Assembly (NCBI GenBank): GCA_963691705.1
Contig: OY829538.1
Span: 36,104,836 to 36,168,835, forward strand
Direction: 5' to 3'
DNA from: Viola odorata
Taxonomy: Eukaryota; Streptophyta; Magnoliopsida; Malpighiales; Violaceae
Length of the DNA: 64,000 bases
Under the pieces are notes generated by a model, which was not told the DNA's origin, made no database searches, and was given only the letters and a program-made list of their open reading frames with translations. Below, piece by piece: positions 31,162-43,341 of the stretch. A program made the position numbers and the translations under genes. Each line of letters begins with the position of its first letter. Position 1 is the first letter of the stretch.

Positions 31162-33112
31162 TTACTGCGGAGGCAGATTTCTGCGGGCAACTTCAGCCGT
31201 CAAAGCCTGAAGTTCCCGTAGGATAAGCTGGAGCAGCCTTGTTTGGGTCGGATCATAGACAATGAAAGGAGTTGGGGGCTGTCTTGGTGCTGCTGCATTC
31301 TGGCCTTGTGTCACTTGGCTTTCGAGGGCTCGAGGAATGGCATTGGAATGGGGATCCGAGAGATCTGGATAATCGAAAATGCCACCATTCTTGGTCCCGA
31401 AAACTTTCTCCACTGCTGGGGCACAACCTGGATAAAAGCTCAACACACCGCGTGATATCCAGATCCTTCAATGCCAAAGGCTCGGAAAGGTTACTAGCGG
31501 TCAGGTCAATGTTACGCATATTCACAGCAAACAGGGAGATTAACGAACCAAAAATAGGCCCACGGCTACCATTTAAGACATGCAATACACCAGAAGCTAT
31601 CCAAAAGCCTAGGTTGACCCTACGTTTGTGTTTCATGCACCATAAAAAGAAGAGTTCCTGCACAGATATTTATCCCGAGGAACCAAATCTTGCGGAAAAG
31701 GTGAGGGCTAGATATCGGTGCAAGATACGCAAAGCAGGATCAACTATTTCATGGGCTTTACTACCCTTAGTATCATATTTAGCATCAGACTTATTGGTTA
31801 ACTCATAAAAAGCAGCAGTGGCATCAAAAACAGCAGGGATAACAGTTAAAGCATTTTTATACCGAGGGGTGTTCAATTCATCCTTAGTCACAAATCCCAA
31901 CCAACAATTAAATTCACCAAGAGTCAAGTGTTCCCATTTGTTAGCTAGCCTAAAGTTGATCAAACCAGGGGTAGAAGAATTCAGACCGACTTTGCCCTTT
32001 GGCCTAAAGGTCCCAGCTACCCAAAAAGTTGTGAAAAACTCTAGGGAAAGCTCAACATAGGTCGGATGCTCTAGATAAAACAGGGACTCCCAACCAATGT
32101 TGGCAATATACTCCCTGATTCTCGACTCAATACCCATTTTGGCAAGAAAATCAAAATCCAGGCGCGCACATGAGCTAACGCCCTTGGAATTCAGCAAATT
32201 CAACTTGTCAAGAGAGTGCTTGTCATTAAAAACAACTCATTCATGGGGTGATGAAAGGTCAGAAGTAACCTGGTGGAAGCTGGACTTGGGGAGGGATGAG
32301 GGTTCTGGGGTCTAGGCCTCGACCTCATCCTCTACTTCGGGGGCTCGAGCTTTCTTTGAGCTCGAGGGCTTGCCGGAACTGGTGGATGGGAGTTTTCTCT
32401 TGGCACCTACTAGCGTTACAACTGCGGCTGGCTTCTCCGATGCGGGAGTGGCTTTTGATTTCCCTTTCTTGGCCGCTGCTCTTGTCGCGGCCGCTTTCAG
32501 CTTCTTCTCTTCCTCCTCTACTGCTCTCTGGGCCTCGAGATCTTCCTTATCATCGCTGCCCTCTGCTTCCCCACTTTCTCCTGTTCCTTCCTCCATGCCC
32601 TCTAGGTCTTCGTTCTCTTGGCCTTCACCCGGCTCTCCTTGCTCCTCCATAGCCTCTGGTTCTTCGTCTGAGATTTGGATGTCCTTTAGGACCTCCTCAA
32701 CGGTTAGGGAATGATGGGGGGCTAGGAAACGATCCATGGCCGCGTCAAGGGGGGACTGTTTGGCGGATGTAACGGGCTTTTTCGGCTTGGACTTGGTCGT
32801 GGATGAACTTGGAGGGAGCTTCACCACACGGCCGCCCCTAGTGGTCGTGGTGGTTGGGGGAACAGAGCCGGTGATCTCTATATCATCTTCCACCGGGGTA
32901 AACTCCCGGGTCTGGTCCACGGCTGCCGGTGATAAGGGCGTAGGAGAGGGGATGGGAAGTGGATGGTCAGATGGTGGTGTGACCATTTTGTACGAAGCGG
33001 AGTTGGGTGTGGCTGACTGTGACCTAGATCAGGAAGGAACTGGGCTAGAGGTGTCTACTGGTGTAGGTTCGGCAGCATTTTTGCGAGCTGGCCTCTTAGT
33101 TTTAGGTGCCAT
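31162..33112 (-). pseudogene. Element E ORF downstream of pol (putative plant transposon protein domain)
   Basis: Start ATG 33112 (MAPKTKRPARKN). A proline/acidic low-complexity part (32986-32312, with E/D-rich and basic KKGKSK segments) is followed by the conserved domain (ARLDFDFLAKMGIESR, NIGWESLFYLEHPT, FFLWCMKHKRRVNLGFW) and the tail ELQALTAEVARRNLPPQ. Homologous to the D ORF. Broken by stops near 33029 and at 31670, and by frameshifts. Function unknown. No transmembrane or signal segment, so an envelope role is not supported. Confidence 0.75.
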
Positions 33113-33676
33113 TGATGGTGGTTGAAGAGAAGACAGTGTTGGAGTAGGAGACGGTGGTGGAGAGAGGATGTGGTTGCGTGTTTGGTGAGGGAGAAAGGTG
33201 AAAGTGATAGGGTTGAAAGTGATGTGAGTGAAAAATGGAAGGGGAGCGTGGGAGAGAGGGTAAAGATCACAGCTGGCAATAAATGGTGCAGCCTTTTCAT
33301 TGATGGGGTCTGCATTTTCTGCGGCTTGACAGGCGACGTGGCACCCTGGGCGTGGAGCACGATGACCCACGCGTATCCCAACTGCCCAAAAGGATAGCAA
33401 CTTTTTAAATTTCAAAATGGCAGTTGGTATATTTAAGATACGGACAAAAAGGGAGAATAAAGGCGAGTTAATGCTAATAAAAAGGAATAAAATCATAGGG
33501 AAAGGGAAAGGTAAGAGATATATACAAGGAATAAAACATGGAAATAAAATCAGCAAAAATCATGGAATTCAAAAGGTGACAGAGGGGATAAGGGAGAGAG
33601 AAAGGATACGGCTGGCATATCAAATGCCTCCAACGTGGTCCATTTACTCGTCGGGACCTCGACATGCTTTGATATT
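33113..33676 (-). other. Element E spacer between integrase and last ORF
   Basis: About 560 bp with no conserved coding. On - it would be the leader of the last ORF, pyrimidine-rich just before its ATG (CTCTCCACCACCGTCTCC-type sequence, 33120-33165). Confidence 0.5.
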
Positions 33677-34993
33677 CTAGGTCTGAACAGGTGGGTCCTC
33701 CACCATAGCCTCCTCAACAACCGAGGGCTGGAAACCTTCATAGAAGGGCTTCAGTCTTTGCCCACTGACTTTGAAGATGACTCCTGTGACAGGGTTCTGG
33801 ATTTCAACTGCCCCATGGGTATAGATTGTCGTGACCACGAAAGGTCCCGACCATTTGGATTTCAGTTTCCCAGCGAAGAGTCGCAGTCGTGAGTTGTACA
33901 ACAAAACTTGCTGTCCAACCGAGAACATTTTGGGATGAAGATGTCGGTCATGATAGGCCTTTGTCTTGCCTTTATAGAGGAGGGCGTTCTCATAAGCATC
34001 ATCCCTTAACTCTTCTAGCTCTTGAATTTGCAAGCCCCTATGTTGGTCAGCGAGGCCTAGATCTGTGTTGACCTTTCGGATAGCCCAGAAAGCCTTATGC
34101 TCTATCTCTACCGGGAGATGGCACGACCTTCCATAAATAAGCCTGTAAGGGGTCATCCCTATCGGGGTCTTGAAAGCTGTTCGATAGGCCCAGAGAGCAT
34201 CACCCAATTTCAAACTCCAATCCTTTCTGGACTGGTTAACGGTATTTTCAAGAATGGACTTGATCTCACGGTTCGAGACCTCGGCTTGTCCGTTGGTCTG
34301 AGGATGATAAGCAGTGGATGTTCTATGATGGACCCCATACTTTGTCAAAAGAGAGGACACAACACGGTTGCAAAAGTGGGCACCCCTATCGCTGATCAGT
34401 GCTCTAGGTGTACCAAACCGATTGAAGATATTGGTGCGGAGGAAGTTCACAACCACCTTGGAATCGTCCGTTCGAGTAGCCTTGGCTTCGACCCATTTAG
34501 AGACATAATCGACGGCCAGAAGGATGTAGATGTTGCCAAAGGAATTGGGAAAAGGGCCTATGAAATCTATACCCCAGATATCAAAGATCTCGCAAGCGAT
34601 AATGTTTGTCAAGGGCATCTGATTCCTGACCCCGATATTTCCAGTGGCCTGACATCGGGGGCATGAAGCCCAGAACATGTAACTATCCTTGAAAATGGTG
34701 GGCCAGTACAGCCCAACTTCCAGAACTTTCAGGGTAGTTTTCTTGGCCGCGAAATGGCCTCCTTCTGAGTGGCAGAATTTAAGGATCGAGGGCACCTCGT
34801 CTATGGTTACACATCTACAGATGATCTGATCGGAGCAGTGTTTCCATAGGTAGGGACTGTCCCATATGTAGTATTTTGCTTGTCTTCTGATTCTGGTGCA
34901 TTCAGAGGAAGTGGAATCAGCTGGGTAAGTGTCTGTAGCACAAAAGTTTGCAATATCGGAAACCATGGGGAATAAACAGTTTGGACTAGACAT
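33677..34993 (-). pseudogene. pol: Element E integrase
   Basis: 438-codon frame. Zinc domain [12 protein letters not shown]...YWPTIFKD...CPRCQ (H-x-H and C-x2-C). Catalytic core D ([10 protein letters not shown]), D ([10 protein letters not shown]) and E ([14 protein letters not shown]). Ends [18 protein letters not shown]. The domain is open, but it is joined to RNase H only through a frameshift near 34980. Confidence 0.9.
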
Positions 34994-35574
34994 AAGTGCT
35001 CGTCTGGAAAAGTATCTCTGATTGGCACAAGTGAATTATCTTCTTGGGCTGGAAGTCTACTCAAGTGATCGGCCACAAGGTTTTCTCTTCCGGCCTTGTC
35101 TTTGATAGCTATATTGAATTCTTGAAGGAGTAAGATCCAACGAATAAGCCGGGGTTTGGCATTGGCTTTGGTCAACAAACACCGAAGGGCAGAATGGTCA
35201 GAGTAGATGAGGACCTGAGTTCCTAGCAGATATTGTCTGAACTTGTCTAGGGTGTAGACTACGGCTAGAAGTTCTTTCTCAGTGGTGGTGTAGTTCTGCT
35301 GGGACGGGTCTAGCAACTTGGAAGCATAATAGATGACATGGGTCTCTTTATCCTTCTTCTGACCTAAACCGGCGCCTAGGGCCTGATTACTGGCATCACA
35401 CATGACCTCGAAAGGTAGTGTTCAGTCGGGGGCTCGAATAATCGGGGCCGAGATAAGTTTGTTCTTGAGAAGTTCAAAAGTGGTCCTGCAGGCGTCGCTA
35501 AAATCGAAGGACACGTCCTTCTGGAGCAATTGACACATGGGTTGGGCAATCTTCGAAAAATCCTTAATGAACCT
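34807..35574 (-). pseudogene. pol: Element E RNase H
   Basis: FEVMCDASNQALGAGLGQ (D), YTTTEKELLAVVYTLDKFRQYL (E), IYSDHSALRCLL (D) and LVADHLSRL (D) give a retroviral-type RNase H. In-frame stops near 35421 and at 35575-35577 separate it from RT. No second RNase H follows. Confidence 0.9.
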
Positions 35575-36340
35575 TCAGTAGAAACCGGCATGGCTTAGAA
35601 AAGATCTCACATCGCGGACACAAGATGGGTAGGGTAGGGATTCTATTACTTCTATCTTGGCTTTGTCAACTTCAATTCCCTTGGCCGAGATAACATGACC
35701 AAGCACCAGGGTTCGATCCACCATAAAGTGGCATTTTTCAAAATTTAGGACAAGATTCGTCTCAATGCAGCGCTCTAGGCACCTTTTCAGATTGTTCATG
35801 CATTCTTCAAATGAGTTTCCATAGATGGTGAAGTCGTCAATGAAGACCTCGATTCCATCTTCAACTAATTCAGAGAAAATGCTGACCATACAACGCTGGA
35901 AAGTGGCAGGGGCATTGCATAGACCGAAGGGCATGCGTCTATACGCGAAGGTCCCGAAAGGGCCTGTGAAGGTTGTCTTTTCCTGGTCTTCAGGAGCAAC
36001 TGGGATATGATGGAATCCGGAATAACCATCTAGGCAGCAATAATGGGTTTTACCGGTGAGACGTTCAAGCATCTGATTGATGAAGGGCAGTGGAAAATGA
36101 TCTTTCCTGGTAGCAGAATTTACCCGGCGGTAGTCGATACACACTCTCCACCCATTCTGGATCCGGGTAGGAATGGACTCTCTAGCCTGACCGATGGTGA
36201 TAGTTATGCCTATTTTCTTGGGCACAACTTGGATAGGGCTAACCCATTGGCTATCTGAGATGGGGTAGATAACTCCTGCATCCAACAATTTGAGAATCTC
36301 TTTCTTCACCACTTCCATCATAGGCGGATTAAGTCGTCTC
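35575..36340 (-). pseudogene. pol: Element E reverse transcriptase
   Basis: PMMEVVKKEILKLLDAGVIY, GWRVCIDYRRVNSATRKDHF, LDGYSGFHHIPVAPEDQEKT, MPFGLCNAPATFQRCM and catalytic F-I-D-D (35833-35844), LGHVISAKGIEVDKAK. Open across these motifs; ends at a TGA (35575-35577) within GFYRRF-type sequence. The preceding protease frame is shifted near 36345. Confidence 0.92.
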
Positions 36341-37265
36341 TGGGCTGGTGAATGGTCTTGCTTGCGTCTTCTAGGTGGATGTGATGAGTGCATAATGCTG
36401 GAGACAAGCCCTTAATGTCTGCAATGGTCCATCCTATGGCTTGCCTGAAGTTCCTTAGCAAGGAAATGAGTTTGGACTCCTCGAGGTCTTCGAGCTTGTT
36501 GGAGATAATGACAGGTAAAGAGTTATCGGGGCCTAGATAAGCATATTTCAAGTGAGTAGGCAGCGGATTCAGATCTAGGGCTGGAGCCTGATCAATAGAA
36601 GGAAATAACTTAGCATGGCCTGGATATTCGGGAGACTGATTCGGAGATTCATGCTGAGCAACAGCGCATTCCTCTAGGGCAGCGACGACTGAGTGTAATT
36701 CAGAAGGAATAGGAAGTGTCGAGGCCACGACATCTAGAAGAGCTGGCGTCAGACTCCTGTCAAGGGCAAATTTCAAGGGGTCAGTAGAATATATATCATC
36801 AATTTCCCCTACAATGGGATCAACAATATCAACATAATTCACACTAGAAAATTCAGAGGGGTATCGCATGGCCTCTAGCATATTGAATTTGATGATCTCT
36901 CCATCAAATTCGAGGGAGATGGTGGCATCATGAACATCGATTTTTGCTCGGGCGGTGGCCTGAAATGGGCGGTCTAGAAGAACATCTGTGGACTTGGTGG
37001 AGTCCTCGTTCTCTATTGCAATCACATAAAAATCCGCAGGGAACAAGAATTCTCCTACTTGGACCAAGACATCCTTGATGATCCCCTCGGGGTAGATGAT
37101 AGAGCGGTCAGCAAGTTGGATGGCGAGGTCCGTAGGCACGAGAGGCTCGAGGCCTAGACTGTGATAGATTACCAGGGGCATAACATTGATTCCCGCTCCG
37201 AGATCACACATGGCCTTGCCAATATCAACTGTTCCGATTCGGCAAGGGATTATAAACATGCCCTA
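36318..37265 (-). pseudogene. pol: Element E protease region
   Basis: Begins MFIIPCRIGTVDIGKAMCDL; the D-L-G-A at about 37200-37212 corresponds to the retropepsin D-S/T-G-A loop, and VLLDRPFQATARA near 36960 to the G-R-P-F segment. A frameshift near 37265 separates it from gag and another near 36345 from RT. Confidence 0.8.
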
Positions 37266-39250
37266 GTCTTTGCATTTGGAGGGATCCGACGCTGGATATG
37301 TGCAGACGCACTGGCCCCTATGCTGATCTTGTTAACTTCGGCGAACTTGTTTTTGTTCGTGCATAATTGCTTCAGAAATTTGGCATAGCGAGGGACGTTT
37401 TTCACGGCCTGGAGAAGAGGGATGTTTACAACCACTTTACTGAACATTTCAAAGATATCGCGGTCCTCCTTATCTTTCTTGGTCTTGACCAATCTGTGAG
37501 GGAACGGGGGCTCGAGAATCTTATGAATGTATTCCTGTGTGAATTCAGGTGGGTTAGGGTCATTCCTTGGTGAACCTCTGGGAGAGCGGATTCTATCCTC
37601 CATGACTTCCACAGATCTGGGTACTTTAGGGAGCTTTGGTCTAGGTTTAGGTCGAATCTCGGTCTCAGGAGAGTTTTCAACTTCGGGGGCTGGAGAAGTA
37701 GGTGCTTTCAAGGTCGTGCCACTTCGCAAAGTTAATACACAAACATTGTGCTTGGGATTCACTTCCGTTTGAGGTGGCAGTCTGCCATGATTTGTTAACT
37801 CTTGCAGCATGGTAGTCAGGGTACTCATTTGCTTTTTGAGTTCATCTATTTCTTTCTGCTGCTCGGGATTCTTAGGTATTTCAGCAGTCGGGGGCTGGAC
37901 AAAATTCTAGTCTGGAGGGTGGACGAAGGTCTGATCCTGAGGAGGTTGGCGTTGATATTGGTTCTGATGAAATGTGGGTCGAGGTCTGAAATTGGGCATA
38001 TTAGGAGGGGGATTTCCATAGGGGTTCTGATGCTGTTGATGGCTAGGTCCCAAAAGCTGAGTGTTTGGGACCCATCCCTAGTTTGGTTGTTTCCAGCCTT
38101 GGTTGTAAGTCTGAGCGTAAGAGACTGGAATAAATTGGCCAGCAGCATTCACTTGTATTTCCTCCGGAATATGCGAACATGCATCAATGGGGTGGTCCAC
38201 GAAATTGCATATCTGGCAGGCCTTGACAGGTGCGGGTTGTGTTGTTATGAAGTTTTGGAACATTCCTGTAAGAGAAGATATCTGGTTCTGAAGGGCAACT
38301 ACTTGGACATCCTGGCCTGGATTGTTGGCAAGGTCGTCAGAGGTGTTCTTGGCCATAAGCTCTATTGTTGCTCATGCGGCTCTTGGGGTTAAAGCAGTCA
38401 AGGATCCATTGGCGGCTGCGTTAAGCAGAGCCTTGTCCTGAGCCTTGAGGCCTTCACAAAAATATTGAACCAGAGCGTGCTCGGTAAGATTGTGGGCTGG
38501 GCAACTCGATTGCATTTTCTGGAATCTCTCATAGTATTGGGCTAGAGTTTCCTTTTTCTTCTGAACAATGGAGACGAGCTGCTTGCGAGTGGTATTTGAG
38601 ATAGAGGTCGGGTAATATTTCTCAGTGAAGATTTTTGACATGTCCGCCCAAGAACGAATAGATCTTGCGGGAAGGTCGTAATACCAATCTAGGGCATCAT
38701 CTTTGAGAGACCACTGGAATGCGCGAAGCTTGGCTTGCTCAATACTAACGTTTGCAGGTTTCATGGCCTCGCAAATGGAGTGTAGCTGTTGGAGATGGCG
38801 AAGAGCATTTTCCTTGGCTACCCCTCGAAAGGTAGGCAGATGATGAAGCACGGCGAACTTCAGAGTCCAGTCATTAGGGACATTGGGCCAGTCTATGCAG
38901 CTACTGGCCATATCGGGGGTTGCATGGAAATTGTCGATGGTTTGCTGGTCTGGGGGTGGTGGATCTTCGTGGTTTTCACGGTTGTTACGGTTGTCATTGT
39001 TGGCTAGGTCATCCATTGCTGGAAAATTAAAGTGATCTGGTATGGGGTTTTCGGGATCACGATGGAGAAAGGTCAGGTCTGGGAAAAGCTGATGTTCCTG
39101 GTCAGCCAGATTAGAAGGGGAGTCGAGGGCAGGATAAGGGATCACTCTACGATGAGAGGAAGTCCCCTGAGCTTGCTTACGAAGTCCTCTTTCCGTTCTG
39201 GTCAACTCGAGGTCTAGAGGAAGTAGATCGGGAGCAGATCTCCTGGTCAT
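37266..39250 (-). pseudogene. gag: Element E gag
   Basis: Start ATG 39250 (MTRRSAPDLLPLDLE), 35 bp past the PBS. Gag core FRGVAKENALRHLQQLHSIC, FQWSLKDDALDWYYDLP, ETLAQYYERFQKM, VQYFCEGLK (38800-38430). Zinc knuckle CQICNFVDHPIDAC (C-x2-C-x4-H-x4-C) near 38180-38225. P/Q/N-rich tail. In-frame stops at 38372-38374, 38078-38080 and near 37906. Confidence 0.88.
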
Positions 39251-39284
39251 ACAAGAAAAACAAAACAAAATCAGTACCGCGCAA

Positions 39285-39302
39285 TCCCCGGCAATGGCGC
39301 CA
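39285..39302 (-). promoter_or_regulatory. Element E primer binding site (tRNA-Asp type)
   Basis: On - TGGCGCCATTGCCGGGGA lies 5 bases after the 5' LTR. This is the tRNA-Asp complement (TGGCGCCGTTGCCGGGGA) typical of Athila elements with one difference. Confidence 0.85.
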
Positions 39303-39307
39303 AACTT

Positions 39308-40916
39308 TGATCGTCACTCAAATATACTTAAATTTATCCTGATGCCTAAATGCACAAAGTAATGTGTATAAAGCAAGTCAGGGTCGAACCACAGAGATTG
39401 AAGGACCAATTTGCTAGTGAACTAGTATGACAAGGCAATATGCGACAAATCTAACCAAAGTAACAATAACAGGGGAGGGGGGGTTTATGTTGATTAATAA
39501 ATTAATCAACGCAGAGTAGGGGAGCTAACAAAACAGAATTGGAAAGTACTAATCTAGGGCACGAAAGTAAATCGTAATCCAGGGCAAGAAACGTAAAGTA
39601 TTATCCAGATCAAGAGATGTAAATAGATCGAATGCGGGAAAAAGTAATGAAAAGGATATTAATCAAATGAGACGAGATCTTAGCGAAATGTGCTCCCTTG
39701 GGTTGTTTTCTAGGTCGGCCAGTCATTGGTGCAGAGGTTTTCTAGACTCAGGTGCAGATCTGCTATAGGGACCGCGTTTCCACACCGCATCCCCTGCTTA
39801 CCTTCGTAGATAAGAGTCACCCCCCGTTTCCACATATGAGGTGACCTTGACGTTCAGCCGTCCTCCCAGCTACCTTCCTTGTCATCAAAAGGTAGCCTTG
39901 ACCGTCCCGCCTGTCCTGCCCATGAAGGAGAGGTAAGACAAATCTAGGGCGCGATAACTCAGCTTGTCAGACTCGTATCGAATACCCTAGATAGCTGTTT
40001 ACCCCTAGGTGAGGCCTCTCGCGCTGCCTCCCCTAGGTGCCTGCTCTAACTCCAGGGCTTCGCGTCAGTTATAACCCTGGAATATGACGTTACTCATGCA
40101 GAAATACTAAGAGATGATCAAGCTCTTAACAGTTCTAGACAAGCATGTAATGAAATCGATAAACAGTCATGTGTCACAAGAGAATATATTAAGCATGCAT
40201 TAGACCTCTTGGCAAAACCGTACAACCCGTGGAACACCCTTCACCAAGAAAGGGGTATTTAGCTACTCATGCTATGGTATAAACAGTAGGTATATATAAT
40301 CATACAATGATAAAACAAGGAAAGTAAAAAGGGAGTAGAGTAAACCGATAGATTAATTAATAATCAAAGAGGAAAGTTGTTGACAATGGCTGCTCTAGGA
40401 AGAGGAGATGATTCCCAGAAAATAAGCACTGAAATTAATGTAAGAAAATATCCTTTGGAACCAGCCGTCCTTACAAAACCCTAAAACTATGCTTATATAG
40501 CCTAAGCCTAGCTAGGAGACAAAAACAGCTAAGGGGAGAGGAAGGATCAATGAGGGCGTGACAGCACACGTCCTTGAAAGGGAATATTCTGGGATTCCTG
40601 GCACGCCTGGTATCTTCTAGAAGCGCTTGGGATTCCGTGCGGATCTCAGAAGATGCTCTTTGGAAGAAGGCTCAGAACTGTCGAGGCCTTGGGACAACGC
40701 ACTGGTCTGGTTCGCGTCGAGGTCTTGACATCGCTCGATCTTCTAGGCCTTGAAACTGGAAATCCACATAAATGCTCTCAAATTGCTCCTTTTCGGCATT
40801 TTCCTTCCTTTGATGCTAATCTGCAAATAAAACTGAAATGAAGGTCAAATAGTAACATCTAGCCCCCGAAAGGGCTAGAAAGGAGGGTGAAACCGAGACT
40901 ATTAAACATGCTATCA
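39308..40916 (-). repeat. Element E 5' LTR (right copy)
   Basis: 1609 bp; differs from the left copy by about 22 substitutions and a 26-bp deletion near 39917. TATATAAG on - at 40499-40492 would drive the genomic RNA. Confidence 0.95.
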
Positions 40917-41623
40917 TTCATGGTAATAAATAAAAAGACAGGTTTAATATAAAGCATAAAAGGAAAGAATGTGATAAAGAAAATGAAAACTCAATAAATA
41001 CCGGCCGGAGCTAAATGCTCCGGTTTGAAGAGTTGATGCCGACAACGGCTACAAAAAGGAGTGACAAATCCCAAGAAAACTAAAGAGGAAAGTAGGTGAG
41101 TGGCTGCCCCCAAAAAGATATGATGATATGATAAGAGAAGTCATAAAAAAACCCTAAAACTAAGGTTTAAATACCCCTTTAGCTCACAAAAGGACAAAAG
41201 ACAGCTAAGAGGGAGGTACAAGGGAGCGTGTGTGTCCTAGGGACTATTCCTAAGTTATCCAAAAGGGATCTGGAGGGAATCCCGCGTGGATCTTTCTTCG
41301 CGCGTCCTTGGGAAAATATCCGCACGTGTGGCAGCGAGTCTCAGGCAAAATGCGGCTCCAGATGTTTCCAGTGCGGGTCTAGGGCTAGACGGCACGACTC
41401 GCATCCAGGGCTTAACGACAGGTAAACAATTAGGCCTCGACGCTGATCTTGACACTTTGCGATCCATAAGGCAGAATTCCACCAAAAATGGGTTGTTTCA
41501 ACATATTTTCCTCTTTGAGCCTAGATTTGCAAAAAAAAGTGAATTCAAAGGGAAATTAGCAGCATCATGCTTAAAGTAAGGCTATAAATAAAGAGAAAAA
41601 TATGCATAAAATACGCACTATCA
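40917..41623 (-). repeat. Solo LTR G, right part
   Basis: Continues 27036-27922; ends ACTATCA and is followed by GCGAT. Matches the distal part of the E LTR (gene-poor, CCCTAAAACTAAGG, CTAGGCCT-like segment) at low identity. Confidence 0.78.
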
Positions 41624-41745
41624 GCGATGTTTATTGCTACTTTACTTTCCTAAATATTATAATTTTGGTTATAATTAAATGTATATTGTTGTTAAGCTAA
41701 CACTTGATTTCGAGTGGTATAGAAGAAACACCATCCTTTCATGAT

Positions 41746-41948
41746 GGTTGCATGGAACAAATCAATTCCCTCAAGAGTTCAAGCATTTTTGTGGTTAGCG
41801 ATGCAAGGTAGAGTTGCCTCAAGATCCTTCTTAAGAGATCGCAACATTATTGACGTTGATGGTGTTGCTGCCTTGGAGACATCAGACCACTTGTTTCTTC
41901 ACTATCGCTAGTTAGAGCGTGTTTGGAATTGGGTTTGGCGTTGGTAGG
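41746..41948 (+). pseudogene. LINE reverse-transcriptase zinc-binding (zf-RVT) remnant, left part
   Basis: From 41753 a frame reads WNKSIPSRVQAFLWLAMQGR then VASRSFLRDRN...ETSDHLFLHYR and a stop at 41909, continuing LERVWNWVWRWW up to the C insertion. This is the zf-RVT domain that follows reverse transcriptase in plant LINEs (P-x-R-V-x-x-F-x-W, E-T-x-x-H-L-F). The zinc cysteines are lost. The sequence resumes at 53193. Confidence 0.75.
41944..41948. repeat. Target-site duplication of element C (left)
   Basis: GTAGG, repeated at 53193-53197. Confidence 0.95.
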
Positions 41949-42715
41949 TGATAATCCGTGGACCGGAGTGAGGGGTTTCTTGGTAAAGTGGCACGCTGGA
42001 AGGTGGTGATCAGATCGCCGTGAAGGACCTGCACAATGCCGGAAGTGTTTTCCGGCGTAAGAGCTCCAATGCCAAAGTCAGTAATTTTGTTAAGTGTGGA
42101 GAAAGTGTGTGTATCTTTCAGTGTCCTTGAGTAAAGGAGAAAACTTCCCTTATATACCGCCCTCTAGTCCTTAGGCTGGACTAGAGTGGTTAGATCTCTG
42201 ACATCCCCTCCCCTTTTTCCTCAGCAGGTGGTCTAGGGGCAGGGATTCATCATTATAACGTGGGGTGCAGACCTTATTTTAGGGGAACAGAGTCGTCCCT
42301 TTGTCCGGTTGTCAGGTGACGATGGGATGGGAGCAGGTTATCCTCCCTGCCAACCTTGACTAAATGTATACTGACTATGGAGTACTATACCAATAATATC
42401 TGTGAGGGGGGATTAATATCTGGGCCCCATCAGTACGATGCCGTTTGTGGAGAATCGGCAAGGAGCCGTTTGTTGTGAATCGGCCGAGTGCCGTTGTCTT
42501 TGTCTTTATAGATGAATCGGCTCTGTGCCGTTTTGGTGATAACGGGCTGGACTTGTTCTTTAGTCACTTATTCCCGTTGACCTGGTCAATCGATCACGAT
42601 GCCGTTTTATACCGTTGACTTGGTCAAACCGGTCATGTGCCGTTTTGACCGGTCAACGATACTTTGTGAAGGCGCAAAGTCCATTGTGCCCTTCTGATAA
42701 TTTTATGTATTATCA
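41949..42715 (-). repeat. Element C 3' LTR (left copy)
   Basis: 767 bp, TGATAATCC...GTATTATCA in + orientation; five GCCGTTT words in the distal 300 bp. TATATAAG on - at 42156-42149. Confidence 0.97.
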
Positions 42716-43341
42716 GAGGCCCAACAACAAAGGAGCCCGAGTGTTTACCAAGGGCTTGCCGTTTCCCTCTTGACGTCTGACAATCGGCATGTTGCCGTTT
42801 TGATCTATTTCCGCGTATTTGAAAAGTTCTTCTTCATTCCTGCAAATAAAACTTAGTTTGCCATAAAGTCAAATTTTTAACTTAAAGTATACCTGTGACG
42901 TGGCGCTGTAGTGGCCAAGTGTTTGTAACTGCTCGCTGCTTTTGAGGCGAGACGTCTCTTCGTCTGTCCAGTTTTTGAATTTCGAAATTCAAAAACCCTT
43001 TGAGAAACGCGTGCGCTGCTCCTCTTTAAATGCGCCCCTCAGCTTTATTGACAAATTACTGCCTTTTCAGAACAGATGAGCCACGTGTCAGCGACCGATT
43101 GGGTTTGCTGACGGTTAGGGATTCATTTCTTTTAAAAGCATTCTCCCTTGGAAACCTGAGTCACTTTTCATTTCTCAACGCCGCTCTCATCTTCTTCCTC
43201 AAAGATTCTCTCTCTCTTCCTCGCTCAAGCAACCTTCTTCTGCTATCTTCGATTTTTGGGCTCCGCTCTCCAGGAATTTCTGCAATCAGCTGGTATTTCT
43301 TAACCTTCTCTTTCCTTTTTGTGTTGTTTGTGACTGAGAAA
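42716..43341 (+). promoter_or_regulatory. Element C 3'-terminal block and upstream region of its antisense gene
   Basis: 42717-42756 is the conserved block (on -: GCCCTTGGTAAACACTCGGG...TTGTTGGGCC) abutting the LTR. Further right, CTCTTTAAATGC (about 43020-43030) is a TATA-like candidate and CAGCTGGTATTTC precedes the start codon by about 60 bp. An upstream ATG at 43030 is open to the gene in frame; I prefer 43342 because homologues begin there. Confidence 0.5.

Larger units (their letters stand above)
27923..40916 (-). mobile_element. Element E: Athila-like Ty3/gypsy retrotransposon
   Basis: A complete 13-kb element on -. 1.6-kb LTRs, tRNA-Asp type PBS (39285-39302), gag-PR-RT-RNaseH-INT from 39250 to 33677, then an extra ORF (33112-31162), a 1.6-kb untranslated region and a polypurine tract. 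It has a single RNase H and its extra ORF is in sense, unlike A, C and H. LTRs differ at about 22 of 1600 sites plus one 26-bp deletion, yet the coding frame has at least four shifts and several stops. Confidence 0.95.

Noticed and set aside
31162..33112. Envelope-like gene in E (and D)
   Set aside because: The position fits, but I see no signal peptide, transmembrane segment or fusion motif; the conserved part matches a soluble domain of unknown function.
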